Shown piece by piece: positions 34,624 to 46,105 of a stretch of DNA of 64,000 bases (positions within the stretch are counted from its first letter, which is position 1; every line of letters begins with the position of its first letter). The translations under genes were made by a program, and so were the position numbers. The notes below the pieces were generated by a model that was not told the origin of the DNA, made no database searches, and was given only the letters and a program-made list of their open reading frames with translations. The DNA comes from Kordia periserrulae (GTDB taxonomy: Bacteria > Bacteroidota > Bacteroidia > Flavobacteriales > Flavobacteriaceae). The stretch is from NCBI RefSeq assembly GCF_003054265.1, contig NZ_QBKT01000004.1:434001-498000 (forward strand), read 5' to 3'.

Positions 34624-34659
34624 AAAAGCGAGACACTGTTAACGTGCCTCGCTTTTTTT
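34624..34659 (+). terminator. Terminator of the HtrA-family gene
   Basis: AAAAGCGAGACAC (34624-34636) pairs with GTGCCTCGCTTTT (34644-34656) with one mismatch, followed by more T. Confidence 0.9.
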
Positions 34660-35163
34660 ATTTGACAATTTATTCAAATAGAAATTGTTTCTCCTCAACG
34701 AAATAAATATTTAAAAAGCTAAAAATCTGTTGTCTATTTTCTTATTCTTTGCTTGCCCAAAGAAAAGAAACAAAAGAAAGGGCACTTTTCCAGAGGTGTT
34801 TTTGATTTTCTCTTTAAGGAGAAAACCAAAACCGCATGAATTTTTCTAAATTTCTTCCAAGGCTTCAGAAATTTTTAACGAAAAATCCTTGCTACACTGC
34901 GGAAAAGAAAAAAACTCCATTAATTTTTATGTCAAACTCACGTATGATTAAGTAATTCTATTTTGATAACAAGACTGCCACGTCGTAAACTCCTCGCAGT
35001 GACGTTTCTGAGTTTCTTATTTTTAATAGCTGTCACACAAAGAATAGTTTTTATCATATTATTGTAAGCGCAATAAAAAAACTTTTTTATTTATTTACGA
35101 AAACGTTTGAAATTATATACTTTTGCGCAAAATTTGTAAACACAACTACACAAACGTAAGACT
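34660..35163. repeat. Gene-free spacer with a dispersed intergenic repeat
   Basis: No gene is supported. The segment 34735-34920 contains TTTGCTTGCCCAAAGAAAAG, a GGGCAC partner about 20 bases on, and an inverted CCGCA (34831) with TGCGG (34905). I recall sequences of this kind as repeated intergenic elements in many flavobacterial genomes, but cannot confirm copies here. A -7-like TACTTTTG (35118-35125) precedes gap. The rest is AT-rich with no coding signal. Confidence 0.45.
35118..35125 (+). promoter_or_regulatory. gap: Candidate -7 element for gap
   Basis: TACTTTTG fits TAnnTTTG, about 38 bases before the gap ATG. A -33 TTG is not seen at the right distance. Confidence 0.4.
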
Positions 35164-36612
35164 ATGAGTTTTAATGAAATTTACGAAAAGGAACTCACTT
35201 TTCAAGCGGATAGACGCCGTGCTACTGTTGAATTTATTAAGAATGTAAGCGATTTATGGTACGATAAATCTATCGAGCTTGTTCTTTTTAGAAATCAACT
35301 CATTGACAGAAATGTAAGTGAAATTTTGAATCTTCACGAATATGCTGGTCAATTTGTGCAAAAACCGATCTCCATTTTTGATACGGTAGAAATCGCACAA
35401 GCCATTGCAAAGATTGATTTGCCACCATCTAAGATTGATATCGGAAAATTGACGTACGAGTATCATTTAGAAGACAATCAGTACGCCAACGCAACTTCGT
35501 TTGTGGTTGACAAATTAAACGATGCTAAAAATACTTCTGAAATCACGCCAAAAGACGTGGTTTTATATGGTTTTGGACGTATTGGTCGTTTGCTTGCTAG
35601 AGAATTGATGACACGCACAGGACGCGGAAGTCAATTACGCTTACGCGCGATTGTAACTCGTGGAAAAGTGGATAAAACGGTTTTAGAAAAAAGAGCTTCT
35701 CTATTACGCAACGATTCAGTTCATGGAGATTTCCCAGGAACGGTAGGTATTGATGTTGAAAATTCAGCGTTAATCATCAATGGAACTACGGTTCATATCA
35801 TTTCAGCAAACGGACCAGAAGAAATTGATTATACGGAATACGGAATTAAAGATGCACTCATCATCGATAATACAGGCGCTTTTAGAGATAAAGAAGCGTT
35901 GGAAAGACATTTAGTTCCAAACGGAGCTGACAAAGTATTGCTGACAGCGCCAGGAAAAGGTGTTCCAAATATTGTATATGGTGTAAATCATAAAGAGCAC
36001 AATCCTGATGAAGTAAAAGTTTGGTCTGCCGCTTCTTGTACGACTAATGCGATTACGCCAGTTTTAAAAGTTATTGAAGATTCTTTCGGCTTGCGTCATG
36101 GACACTTAGAAACCATTCATGCCTATACCAACGATCAAAATTTGGTAGACAATATGCACAAAAAATACCGTCGTGGTAGAGCTGCCGCTTTGAATATGGT
36201 AATTACAGAAACTGGTGCTGGAAGTGCCGTTTCAAAAGCATTGCCTGCATTGGAAGGAAAACTAACCTCAAACGCGATTCGTGTGCCTGTTCCGAATGGT
36301 TCATTGGCTATTTTGAACTTGGAAATAGAGAATGCAACTTCTTTAGAAGGCGTCAACACGATTTTAAAAAAATATGCACTAGAAGGTGATTTGGTTGAGC
36401 AAATTAAATACGAATTGAGCGACGAATTGGTATCTTCTGACATCGTTGGTTCTTCGGCACCATCTATCTTTGACAGCAAAGCTACTATTGTTCGCGAAGA
36501 CGGAAAAAACATTATTTTATATGTTTGGTATGACAACGAATACGGCTATTCGCATCAAGTAATGCGATTGGCAAAATACATCTCAAAAGTAAGACGCTAT
36601 ACGTATTATTAA
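35164..36612 (+). CDS. gap: Glyceraldehyde-3-phosphate dehydrogenase, long form
   Basis: The enzyme converts glyceraldehyde-3-phosphate to 1,3-bisphosphoglycerate with NAD(P) in glycolysis or gluconeogenesis. At 482 residues it carries an N-terminal extension of about 135 residues before the canonical GFGRIGRLLARE Rossmann motif. The catalytic cysteine is Cys292 in SAASCTTNAITP. The C-terminal half has WYDNEYGYSHQVMRL. Long-form enzymes with such an extension are known in Bacteroidota; the extension may alter coenzyme preference or direction, which I infer only. It is monocistronic with a strong terminator. Confidence 0.93.
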   Translation: MSFNEIYEKELTFQADRRRATVEFIKNVSDLWYDKSIELVLFRNQLIDRNVSEILNLHEYAGQFVQKPISIFDTVEIAQAIAKIDLPPSKIDIGKLTYEYHLEDNQYANATSFVVDKLNDAKNTSEITPKDVVLYGFGRIGRLLARELMTRTGRGSQLRLRAIVTRGKVDKTVLEKRASLLRNDSVHGDFPGTVGIDVENSALIINGTTVHIISANGPEEIDYTEYGIKDALIIDNTGAFRDKEALERHLVPNGADKVLLTAPGKGVPNIVYGVNHKEHNPDEVKVWSAASCTTNAITPVLKVIEDSFGLRHGHLETIHAYTNDQNLVDNMHKKYRRGRAAALNMVITETGAGSAVSKALPALEGKLTSNAIRVPVPNGSLAILNLEIENATSLEGVNTILKKYALEGDLVEQIKYELSDELVSSDIVGSSAPSIFDSKATIVREDGKNIILYVWYDNEYGYSHQVMRLAKYISKVRRYTYY

Positions 36613-36631
36613 TCGATGAAAATATGTATAG

Positions 36632-36662
36632 AAAAGAGTCTCAAGTTTGAGACTCTTTTTTT
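36632..36662 (+). terminator. Terminator of gap
   Basis: AAAAGAGTCTCAA (36632-36644) and TTGAGACTCTTTT (36647-36659) are perfect complements with a tight loop, followed by further T. Confidence 0.92.
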
Positions 36663-36745
36663 GTTGGTAAATCTCTTCCAAATTCACACAATAAATAAAA
36701 ATATCTTCGTTTATTTGTCAACTCTTATTAATACCTGAAAAGAAG

Positions 36746-37357
36746 ATGAAAGTGAAACAACTATTTATAGTATTCGTACTTAGTTTTTCTATGTTTGCCA
36801 ATGCGCAAAATGTAGCTAAAAATGCCAATTTAAAATTGCAAGAAGGACCGATTTCGGAGCAATTTGAATTTATTCTTAACAATTCTAACAAGTATCAAAA
36901 CTACAAAGTCGTAAAGCGTGTTTGGATTGAAGAATTGCAAAAAAATGTAGCCGATTCCATCCAAGAAATCAGAAAAGATTTTGTAGCGGAAGTAGCTAAA
37001 GTAGCTTCGCAACAAACAGAAATTGAACAGTTAAAAGCTGACTTAGCTACTGTAAAACAAGAAATTACAGACTTAAACAATGAAAAAGATAGTATTTCTC
37101 TGTTAGGTTTGCAATTGAGCAAAAGCACATACCAATCGCTCATGTGGGGAATTATTGGTGTGTTGACAATTTTATGGTTGTTTTTTGCGTACCGATTCAA
37201 ATCGAGCAACGCTATTACCAAAGAAGCAAAAGCAAAACTCGCTGAAATAGAAGAAGAATTTGAAGAGCACAGAAAACGTGCCTTAGAGCGCGAGCAACAA
37301 GTCCGTAGAAAGTTGCAAGATGAACTAAACAAAAACAAAGCTAACCTGAGTAAGTAA
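36746..37357 (+). CDS. Coiled-coil membrane protein coupled to trmD
   Basis: The 203-residue protein has an N-terminal signal peptide ([14 protein letters not shown]), a helical region with a coiled coil ([20 protein letters not shown]), one membrane helix at about 128-149 ([19 protein letters not shown]) and a second charged coiled coil at the C-terminus. No family is recognised; in many annotations such genes carry a trmD-like name only because of position. It overlaps trmD by one base (TAATG), so translation is coupled. A membrane-associated role is inferred from topology alone. Confidence 0.75.
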   Translation: MKVKQLFIVFVLSFSMFANAQNVAKNANLKLQEGPISEQFEFILNNSNKYQNYKVVKRVWIEELQKNVADSIQEIRKDFVAEVAKVASQQTEIEQLKADLATVKQEITDLNNEKDSISLLGLQLSKSTYQSLMWGIIGVLTILWLFFAYRFKSSNAITKEAKAKLAEIEEEFEEHRKRALEREQQVRRKLQDELNKNKANLSK

Positions 37358-38034
37358 TGCGAATTGATATCATTTCCGTAGTTCCCGATTTGTTAAAAAG
37401 TCCTTTTGAAGCTTCTATTTTAAAAAGGGCAGTTGATAAAGGTATTGTGGAGATTCATCTGCACAATTTACGCGATTACGCTACCGATAATTACAAATCG
37501 ATTGACGATTATCAATTTGGCGGTGGTGCAGGTATGGTGATGATGGTTGGCCCGATAGATCGTTGTATTTCTGACTTAAAATCGCAACGCGATTACGATG
37601 AAGTAATTTATATGACACCTGATGGCAAAACGCTCAATCAAAGCATTGCGAATGAACTTTCGTTAAAAGGAAACATCATCATTTTGTGCGGACATTACAA
37701 AGGTGTTGATCAGCGTGTGCGCGATCATTTTATTACTAGAGAAATTTCTATTGGCGATTATGTCCTTTCGGGAGGAGAATTGGGCGCGGCGGTTTTGTGT
37801 GATGCAGTCATTCGATTAATTCCTGGTGTGTTGGGCAACGAAACTTCTGCCCTAACCGATTCGTTTCAAGACAACTTATTAGCGCCACCTGTATATACCA
37901 GACCTGCAAAATACAACGATTGGGAAGTACCAGAAGTCTTATTATCAGGAAATTTTCCAAAAATAGAAGCTTGGCGCGAAGAAGAAGCGTATAAACGTAC
38001 TAAAAAATTACGTCCAGATTTGTTGGGGGAATAG
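37357..38034 (+). CDS. trmD: tRNA (guanine-N1-)-methyltransferase
   Basis: TrmD methylates G37 of tRNAs next to the anticodon, which prevents frameshifting. The 225-residue protein shows the trefoil-knot SAM-binding segments [13 protein letters not shown] and [16 protein letters not shown], and the conserved [10 protein letters not shown] near residues 52-61. The C-terminal domain ends in [11 protein letters not shown]. Length is near the family average. Translation is coupled to the upstream coiled-coil gene by a TAATG overlap. Confidence 0.96.
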   Translation: MRIDIISVVPDLLKSPFEASILKRAVDKGIVEIHLHNLRDYATDNYKSIDDYQFGGGAGMVMMVGPIDRCISDLKSQRDYDEVIYMTPDGKTLNQSIANELSLKGNIIILCGHYKGVDQRVRDHFITREISIGDYVLSGGELGAAVLCDAVIRLIPGVLGNETSALTDSFQDNLLAPPVYTRPAKYNDWEVPEVLLSGNFPKIEAWREEEAYKRTKKLRPDLLGE

Positions 38035-38419
38035 GTTTTTTGGGTGTTGGGTGTTGGGTTTTGGGTGTTTGGTGTTTGGTGTTAGGGAAATACTTTTTCG
38101 TTTTATATTTTGAGCTTTACATTTTTAACTTCGTTATTCGTTATTCGTTGATTTGTCACTCATAACTTTTTAACATGGTTGCTGGTTAACTTGTTTACAC
38201 TATTTAGTATTTCAAAACTTAAACTTCTCAACTTATAAACATATAAACTTCATTTGTTGGGTAAACATACTTTTACATTTAAAATTTTGCAGTTTTACAT
38301 TTTACATTTCTAAATTCAAAACTTCTACTCTGCATTTATGAATTTGAAGATACTTTAGTTTTTAAAGCTTCTGAGTTTACCTACTTTGAAAGCTTATTAA
38401 CTTCATTTAAATCATAATC
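38035..38419. repeat. Repeat-rich spacer between trmD and the lanthipeptide-like gene
   Basis: No gene is supported. The block starts with a GGTGTT/GGGTGTTGGG run (38041-38082). It then holds TACTTTTTCGTTTTATATTTTG and a short heptamer run (CGTTATTCGTTATTCGTT, 38133-38150) and, after 38270, a second related block with TACTTTTACATTTAAAATTTTG. These resemble 8510-8560 and belong to the same dispersed repeat family. Confidence 0.65.
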
Positions 38420-38614
38420 ATGAAAAAAAGAAATCTAAAGTCGTTGCATTTAAACAAAAAATCAATTTCAAGTTTAGCACAGTTCAAAGCGTATGGAGGA
38501 CGAGAAGAAAGCATTCTGAGCATTACAACTATAAGTGTTGCTTGGTGTTATTCTGATACTTGCATTTCTACAGTGTATCAAGGTCCTGTACAACCAACAT
38601 GTGCAAATTGCTAA
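38420..38614 (+). CDS. Class I lanthipeptide-like precursor peptide, orphan
   Basis: The 64-residue peptide has the basic leader pattern KKRNLKSLHLNKKSISSL, characteristic of Bacteroidota class I lanthipeptide precursors, and a double glycine at residues 26-27 (AYGG) that would be the protease cut site. The putative core after it is 37 residues with four cysteines (two in CYSDTC, two in CANC) and about ten Ser/Thr able to be dehydrated and to form thioether bridges. No modifying enzyme (LanB, LanC), protease or transporter is nearby, so a remote or shared machinery would be needed. A hairpin terminator follows. The cores in this class are highly variable, so the call rests on the leader. Confidence 0.65.
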   Translation: MKKRNLKSLHLNKKSISSLAQFKAYGGREESILSITTISVAWCYSDTCISTVYQGPVQPTCANC

Positions 38615-38632
38615 AAAAGTTCAATTGCTATG

Positions 38633-38674
38633 TAAAGTCATCCAGAAACCATTTCGCATCTTTGGATGACTTTA
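38633..38674 (+). terminator. Terminator of the lanthipeptide-like gene
   Basis: TAAAGTCATCC (38633-38643) and GGATGACTTTA (38664-38674) are perfect 11-base complements around a 20-base loop. There is only a weak T-rich tail. Confidence 0.7.
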
Positions 38675-38779
38675 TATTTTATGACTATTACGATTCTTTA
38701 AATTTGAAAAAAAACTTTCAAAATCAAGCACTCATCCTTTTTTTGATTAAAAAAAAAACACAATTTTATAAATACACAC

Positions 38780-38809
38780 TTGTACATTTGCAATAAATAC
38801 GTATTTTTG
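38780..38809 (+). promoter_or_regulatory. rplS: Promoter of rplS
   Basis: TTG (38780-38782), 19 bases, then TATTTTTG (38802-38809) match the Bacteroidota promoter consensus exactly. Transcription would start about 65 bases before the ATG at 38883, leaving a leader with CTCTGGCGATAGACG that might be regulatory. A second TACATTTG (38783-38790) overlaps. Confidence 0.75.
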
Positions 38810-38882
38810 CACTCAATTTTGGATTAACCTCTGGCGATAGACGTGCATGTTGATTTGAATTAATCTATATAAAAAGTTTAAA

Positions 38883-39236
38883 ATGGAAGCTTTAATTAAA
38901 TTTGTACAAGACGAATTTGTAGCAAAAAAAGATTTTCCTGAGTTTGGTGCAGGAGATACTATCACTGTGTATTATGAAATCCGAGAAGGAGAAAAAACAC
39001 GTACACAGTTCTTTAGAGGTGTTGTAATTCAGCGTAGAGGTTCTGGTTCTTCTGAAACATTTACTATCAGAAAAATGTCAGGAACTGTTGGAGTTGAGCG
39101 TATTTTCCCTATCAATTTACCAGCATTACAAAGAATCGAAGTAAACAAAAGAGGAAAAGTTCGTAGAGCACGTATTTTCTACTTTAGAGGTCTTACTGGA
39201 AAGAAAGCAAGAATCAAAGAAAGAAGATTCAAATAA
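38883..39236 (+). CDS. rplS: 50S ribosomal protein L19
   Basis: The 117-residue protein shows the L19 blocks FGAGDTITVYYEI, GVVIQRRGSGSSETFTIRKMS and VERIFPINLP, ending in the basic ARIFYFRGLTGKKARIKERRF. It lies at the 30S-50S interface. A canonical promoter precedes it and a strong terminator follows, so it is monocistronic here, although trmD and rplS are often adjacent in other bacteria; here the lanthipeptide-like gene separates them. Confidence 0.98.
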   Translation: MEALIKFVQDEFVAKKDFPEFGAGDTITVYYEIREGEKTRTQFFRGVVIQRRGSGSSETFTIRKMSGTVGVERIFPINLPALQRIEVNKRGKVRRARIFYFRGLTGKKARIKERRFK

Positions 39237-39258
39237 AATCTTTCGAAAATATACTTAC

Positions 39259-39290
39259 AAAAAGTCCTGCAATTATGCAGGACTTTTTTT
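39259..39290 (+). terminator. Terminator of rplS
   Basis: AAAAGTCCTGCA (39260-39271) pairs with TGCAGGACTTTT (39276-39287) followed by a T run. Confidence 0.92.
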
Positions 39291-39813
39291 AGTTATGCAC
39301 AATTGTTCATAACTATGGTTTATATTTTGTTGATTTCTAATTTGTTATATTTCTTGTTTTTTCAAAAACTTATACTACATTTATAAAAGAATTAACAAAA
39401 AAAGGTGCAAATCATTTTCTGTGAATTCGAAAGAACGTTCTAAATAGTTGTTATTTTAATAGGTTTTCCGAAAATGATATTTGGGTACAAACATTCATGG
39501 AGGAAAATGGAATTCTATTTCTGAGGTAGTTCGCTATCACAGACTCAAGGAATGACGCCGAAACTTATTGGCATTGCTAAGATGCGAATAAAGTGTTGCA
39601 TGACAAAAGATTCTGCAAAGAGTTCTGAATCATGTAAAAGGACACATCACGAAAGTAGACATGTACAAGTAGGTATGTTAAAAAAACAACAGAAGTAAGT
39701 TTTTAATTTAGGTAAAATGCCATAACGTAAAAGCTTATTTCAACCCTGAAGTGTTGGTTTGCATAATGGATTAGCTAAGAAATTGGGAATTCATTTCGTA
39801 AAACACATTTCAA

Positions 39814-42203
<2,390 letters not shown>

Positions 42204-42223
42204 AACAAACACATAACCTAACG

Positions 42224-42256
42224 AAAAAGCTCCTTGAGAACAAGGAGCTTTTTTTA
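42224..42256 (+). terminator. Terminator of icd
   Basis: AAAAAGCTCCTTG (42224-42236), loop AGAA, CAAGGAGCTTTTT (42241-42253), with more T following. Confidence 0.93.
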
Positions 42257-42437
42257 TTTAGCAAAGCAACCAAAAGCAGCAACTTTTACATTTGAAATTT
42301 GAGTGTTGTTTAAAATATACTGGCATTGGTAGTAGCACCAATACCAGTATATTCGATAGTTCTAAGGAAAAAGTGATATGTGCCTACATTCTTCAATGAT
42401 GGAATATCAATATTTTTTGTAATGCAAAGCGTTACTA

Positions 42438-43931
42438 TTAGTTTATTAGCAATCGCTTTGTCGTCTTTGTACCATTTGATTCAATACGCATCAAATACGT
42501 TCCTGCTGATAGGTCTGACACTGGAATTGTCGATAAACTATACACTTCTTTTTGTAATTGACCTAGCATTGAATAGATTTTGACACTTTCAATGTTATTG
42601 ATACCAGTAATATACACTACATTAGAAGAAGGATTAGGAAATACTTTTATTTGAGTAAGGGTTCTGTCTGACGTACCTAAGGTTCCGCCGAATTCAAAAG
42701 CACCTGCATCTACAACACCTTCTCTTGAATATCCTCTTTGATCTACTGAAGGCAGCGTTATCCCTGTTGTTGCTGTACAGAAATCATCTGCCGTACTGTT
42801 TCCATCAATAGCAAATACAAGAGTGTCACCACCTTGATCTGTTAAGCCAGTTGTGATTCCTGCAAACGTAGCGGTTCTTCCTTTTTCATTATTTTTTGCA
42901 ACATCATCAATAATTGCAGTGGGAGCAGCGTTCAATCCACCTAAGATTGAGTTTACAACATCCGTTGTATTCGAATTGGCAAAGTTAATCGCTTTAGTCG
43001 CGATATCGTCCGTATATACTACGATAGAATTATAAATACTAAAGTTGGTCACTGCTGCAGAGCCGAATTGAATTCCAGATTTATTTAGTGCTGCATGCGA
43101 GTTACCATAAAAAGTAGCATGTACTAATTTGAGCGTTATATTACCAATTGTATTATTTACAGTCCACGGTCTAGATGCTGAAAATATAGCACCGCCGCCA
43201 TTTCCGCCAGAAGCACTGGTAGCTGTATTGTTTGAAACTGTCGTATTTGTGATATTTACATCTATTAACCAATCGTTTCCAAAGTTAGGATTTCCATTAA
43301 TGTATATAGCACCTCCGTTACGACCTGTATTGGAATCTATCAGAGACTGTTCAATATCTATCACACTATTAAGGTTGGAAGCATTGTTTGGTGCTGCTAA
43401 TATTGCACCTCCATCTTGAGTTGACGTATTATTTTGTATGGTACAGCCAATAATAGTTGCCACCGTTCCTGCAAGACCAATTCCGCCACCATTATTTGTA
43501 CAGTAATTGTTTTCTATGATGAGGTTTGAAAGTGTCACTGAGCCAGTTACTTTATCAACAAAAATACCGCCACCATTGTCGGAGATATTACCATGACGAA
43601 TCCCTAAGTTTTCAACACTTATGTTAAAGTTTCCTTCATCCAAACTTAGTACACGCGTTCCCGTACCGTCTGAGGCAGGAGCTGCAGCAGCTTGTATGAT
43701 ATCGATTGTAGGATCGGTTCCTCTGAGTGTGAGGCTTTTTTGAATGGTTACCGATTCTGTATGAACGCCTGTTATAAGAATGACATCTGACGGATTTGTA
43801 GAAGCATCAACAGCTGCTTGAATGGTGACATAAGGATTGCCTCCATAGGGATTTCCCTGTATATTTACTGTTTGAGCATATCCCAAACTAGAACAAAATA
43901 TAAAAAGTAAAAGCGTAGTTATTTGTTTCAT
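42438..43931 (-). CDS. Secreted parallel beta-helix protein with T9SS sorting domain
   Basis: The 497-residue protein starts with a signal peptide ending LGYAQ. It has repeated strand-turn units with GGGIFVD, NNGGGIGLA, QDGGAILAA, RNGGAIYIN and GNGGGAIF at roughly regular spacing, the pattern of right-handed parallel beta-helix surface proteins. The C-terminal 70 residues (VFPNPSSNVVYITG ... LSAGTYLMRIESNG ... KRLLIN) form a type A T9SS sorting domain. Beta-helix proteins of this type bind or cleave polysaccharide, but no catalytic residues stand out. It is separated from the SusD gene by a small gene, so membership of that locus is uncertain. Confidence 0.85.
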   Translation of the reverse strand: MKQITTLLLFIFCSSLGYAQTVNIQGNPYGGNPYVTIQAAVDASTNPSDVILITGVHTESVTIQKSLTLRGTDPTIDIIQAAAAPASDGTGTRVLSLDEGNFNISVENLGIRHGNISDNGGGIFVDKVTGSVTLSNLIIENNYCTNNGGGIGLAGTVATIIGCTIQNNTSTQDGGAILAAPNNASNLNSVIDIEQSLIDSNTGRNGGAIYINGNPNFGNDWLIDVNITNTTVSNNTATSASGGNGGGAIFSASRPWTVNNTIGNITLKLVHATFYGNSHAALNKSGIQFGSAAVTNFSIYNSIVVYTDDIATKAINFANSNTTDVVNSILGGLNAAPTAIIDDVAKNNEKGRTATFAGITTGLTDQGGDTLVFAIDGNSTADDFCTATTGITLPSVDQRGYSREGVVDAGAFEFGGTLGTSDRTLTQIKVFPNPSSNVVYITGINNIESVKIYSMLGQLQKEVYSLSTIPVSDLSAGTYLMRIESNGTKTTKRLLIN

Positions 43932-43949
43932 AATCGTTGGTTTTTATAG

Positions 43950-44282
43950 TTAGTTGCGTTTTGATTTTTTATAAGCATTCCAAGCTTTCATTTTTTCTTT
44001 TCCCAATAAGTTTTTCATTTTATTGTAGGTGTTTTTTCCATTAGCTTTTAGCTTTTCTTTTTTTATCTCAGGCTGATCTGCATACATTTTTCTTATCTTT
44101 TTTGCTGTGCTGAATTTTTCTAATTGAATTTCGTAAACTCCTTTAGATTCTTCCGCAGTAAGATTGAGCACTTTTGTGATATTATCTGTAAATTTTTGTG
44201 CTTTTTTTTCTGGATTTTGTGCGATTGCAGATGTGAATCCCATCAAAAAAAGAACTAAGCATATCGTTTTAAGTGTTTTCAT
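43950..44282 (-). CDS. Small secreted helical protein, Spy/CpxP-like character
   Basis: The 110-residue protein has a signal peptide ending SAIAQ and a lysine-rich all-helical mature part (FTDNITKVLNLTAEESKGVYEIQLEKFS, then NGKNTYNKMKNLLGKEKMKAW). The LTAEESKGVYEIQ segment recalls the LTxxQ helix of Spy and CpxP-like periplasmic proteins, though I cannot assert the family. It starts 18 bases upstream of the beta-helix gene on the same strand, so the two may be co-transcribed. Function unknown. Confidence 0.6.
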   Translation of the reverse strand: MKTLKTICLVLFLMGFTSAIAQNPEKKAQKFTDNITKVLNLTAEESKGVYEIQLEKFSTAKKIRKMYADQPEIKKEKLKANGKNTYNKMKNLLGKEKMKAWNAYKKSKRN

Positions 44283-44510
44283 AATATGTTCGTTGATTTG
44301 AATTTTCTATGAGTTGAAATTAACGAGTATCGATAAACTAACGGTTTAACTATAAATCGTAGAGGTATAAAATCTGACCAGAATAGTATTTACAAGGTTT
44401 TTAAGAGATTTTTACATGTCATTTTATTTCTTTTGAACATGATAAGATATATTACCACAGTAAATCGTAATTCGTAAAACATCGTATTCTTAAGTTAAAA
44501 AGCAATAGAC

Positions 44511-46094
44511 TTAATCAATGTTAGGATTTGACGAAACTTCAATAAGTGGTACAGGCCATGTGTAATCTTCTGGTCCTCTTGCACCAACAGTATTTCCCCA
44601 AGCAATTCTGCAATATTCATCATACACACCTAAACGAGTTAAATCGAAAAAGCGATGTCCTTCCATGTGCAATTCAACACCGCGTTCTCTTAAAAGCTCT
44701 TCGCGGAAATCTTCCATTGTGAGTCCTGAATAATCCACATCGCCCAATCCTACTCGATTTCGTAGTGCATTAATATCTGGATTGGCTAAGGCAGGATTTT
44801 GATTGAGTTCTGCTAACGCTTCTGCGCGAAGCAAGTATACATCTGCCAATCTTATGACATGCCAGTTTTGCTGACTTGTATATTCAGTGGTCGCATCGGT
44901 GTCAATATATTTTCCTGTGAAGGTTACAAATAAATTTCCTACCGTAGTTCCATCTGATAATCTTGTGCGCATATAACCTGTTAAGCCTGAACCCAGTTGG
45001 TATGTGAATGTTTCATCTTGATATGAATTGATGACAATATCCGCGTAGCGAGGATCAAATTTATCAATACTATTGTTCACAAACGCAGGACGAAATCTGT
45101 TAACTCCTCCAAAACCACCGCCACTAAGACCAGCGTTTCTTGGACTATACAAGTTAGAAACCGCTGTTCCTTGTCCTGCAATAGAAGCGCCTTGAATTTC
45201 GAATAACATTTCAGGATTGTTTCCATTGGTGGCTTCAAAAATACTTTGATACTCTTGAAGATTAGTTGTTAACGCATAATACGGCTCTTGAAGCGTTGCG
45301 TTTGCTTCATCAATTGCTTTTTGATAATAAAATGATGGTGTGTTTGAAAGCACTAAATAGTTTGAATTACCTTCAACACCTGCTTGCGCTGTTCGTAACG
45401 ATGACGCCATTTGCACATACACTTTGGCAAGCATCGCATGGGCAGCAGCTTTGGTCACTCTTCCTACTTCGTTCGTTGTACCGTTTCTCACTTCGTTAAA
45501 GCCCCAACAATGCTGAGCAGCAAATTCTAAATCTGCAATAATAACGTTGTAAATATCTTCCAAAGGAGAAAGCGGTAAGCCTTCTTCACCAGAGGTCACA
45601 GGAGTGGTTCGCAATGGTACTTCGCCATAACATCTCACCAAATTGAAATAGTTTAAGGCTCTTAAAAAGCGAGCTTCTCCTATAATTCTCAATCGTAATT
45701 CTTCATCCATTTGTGGTACCTCTGGAACTCTAGCAATCACGTTGTTTGCATCTTTAATACACGCATAAATGTCAATCCAAGTTCGCTCAATTAGCGGTTC
45801 AGCGGAGGTGATAGTTCCTCTTCTAAAATCTCCGTGATTAAAACTTGATGGTCCTTGATCGGACGCTGCATGCAAATTTGATAAAAACTGCTGTCGGTAG
45901 TATCCATTCTGACTTTTGAGCTGCGCATACGCTCCAGACAATCCAGCTAAAGCATCCGATTCATTTTGATAAAACTCGTCAATATTTATTTGCGTTAATG
46001 GCTCTTCTTCTAGGTATTCACAACTCGAAAAAGTGATGCTACTTACAAGTAGTATGAATGTTATTTTTAGGTTGGAGATATGTATGTTTTTCAT
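44511..46094 (-). CDS. SusD/RagB-family glycan-binding lipoprotein
   Basis: SusD proteins sit on the outer membrane and form the lid of the SusC channel, binding glycan. The 527-residue protein has a lipoprotein signal with FSSC, then EYLEEEPLTQINIDEFYQNESDALAG, the usual SusD opening. TPR-type helices follow (ARFLRALNYFNLVRCYGEVPL), and the RELLRERGVELHMEGHRFFDLTRLG block near the end is diagnostic. It follows SusC by 11 bases in the same operon. Substrate specificity cannot be read from the sequence; the neighbours suggest a sulfated marine glycan. Confidence 0.95.
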   Translation of the reverse strand: MKNIHISNLKITFILLVSSITFSSCEYLEEEPLTQINIDEFYQNESDALAGLSGAYAQLKSQNGYYRQQFLSNLHAASDQGPSSFNHGDFRRGTITSAEPLIERTWIDIYACIKDANNVIARVPEVPQMDEELRLRIIGEARFLRALNYFNLVRCYGEVPLRTTPVTSGEEGLPLSPLEDIYNVIIADLEFAAQHCWGFNEVRNGTTNEVGRVTKAAAHAMLAKVYVQMASSLRTAQAGVEGNSNYLVLSNTPSFYYQKAIDEANATLQEPYYALTTNLQEYQSIFEATNGNNPEMLFEIQGASIAGQGTAVSNLYSPRNAGLSGGGFGGVNRFRPAFVNNSIDKFDPRYADIVINSYQDETFTYQLGSGLTGYMRTRLSDGTTVGNLFVTFTGKYIDTDATTEYTSQQNWHVIRLADVYLLRAEALAELNQNPALANPDINALRNRVGLGDVDYSGLTMEDFREELLRERGVELHMEGHRFFDLTRLGVYDEYCRIAWGNTVGARGPEDYTWPVPLIEVSSNPNID

Positions 46095-46105
46095 TGTAGC
46101 AAGTT

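Noticed and set aside
39552-39698. 48-residue open frame in the spacer before icd
   Set aside because: No family, signal peptide or promoter can be shown and its Lys/Ser/His composition looks random; kept only as part of the spacer finding.
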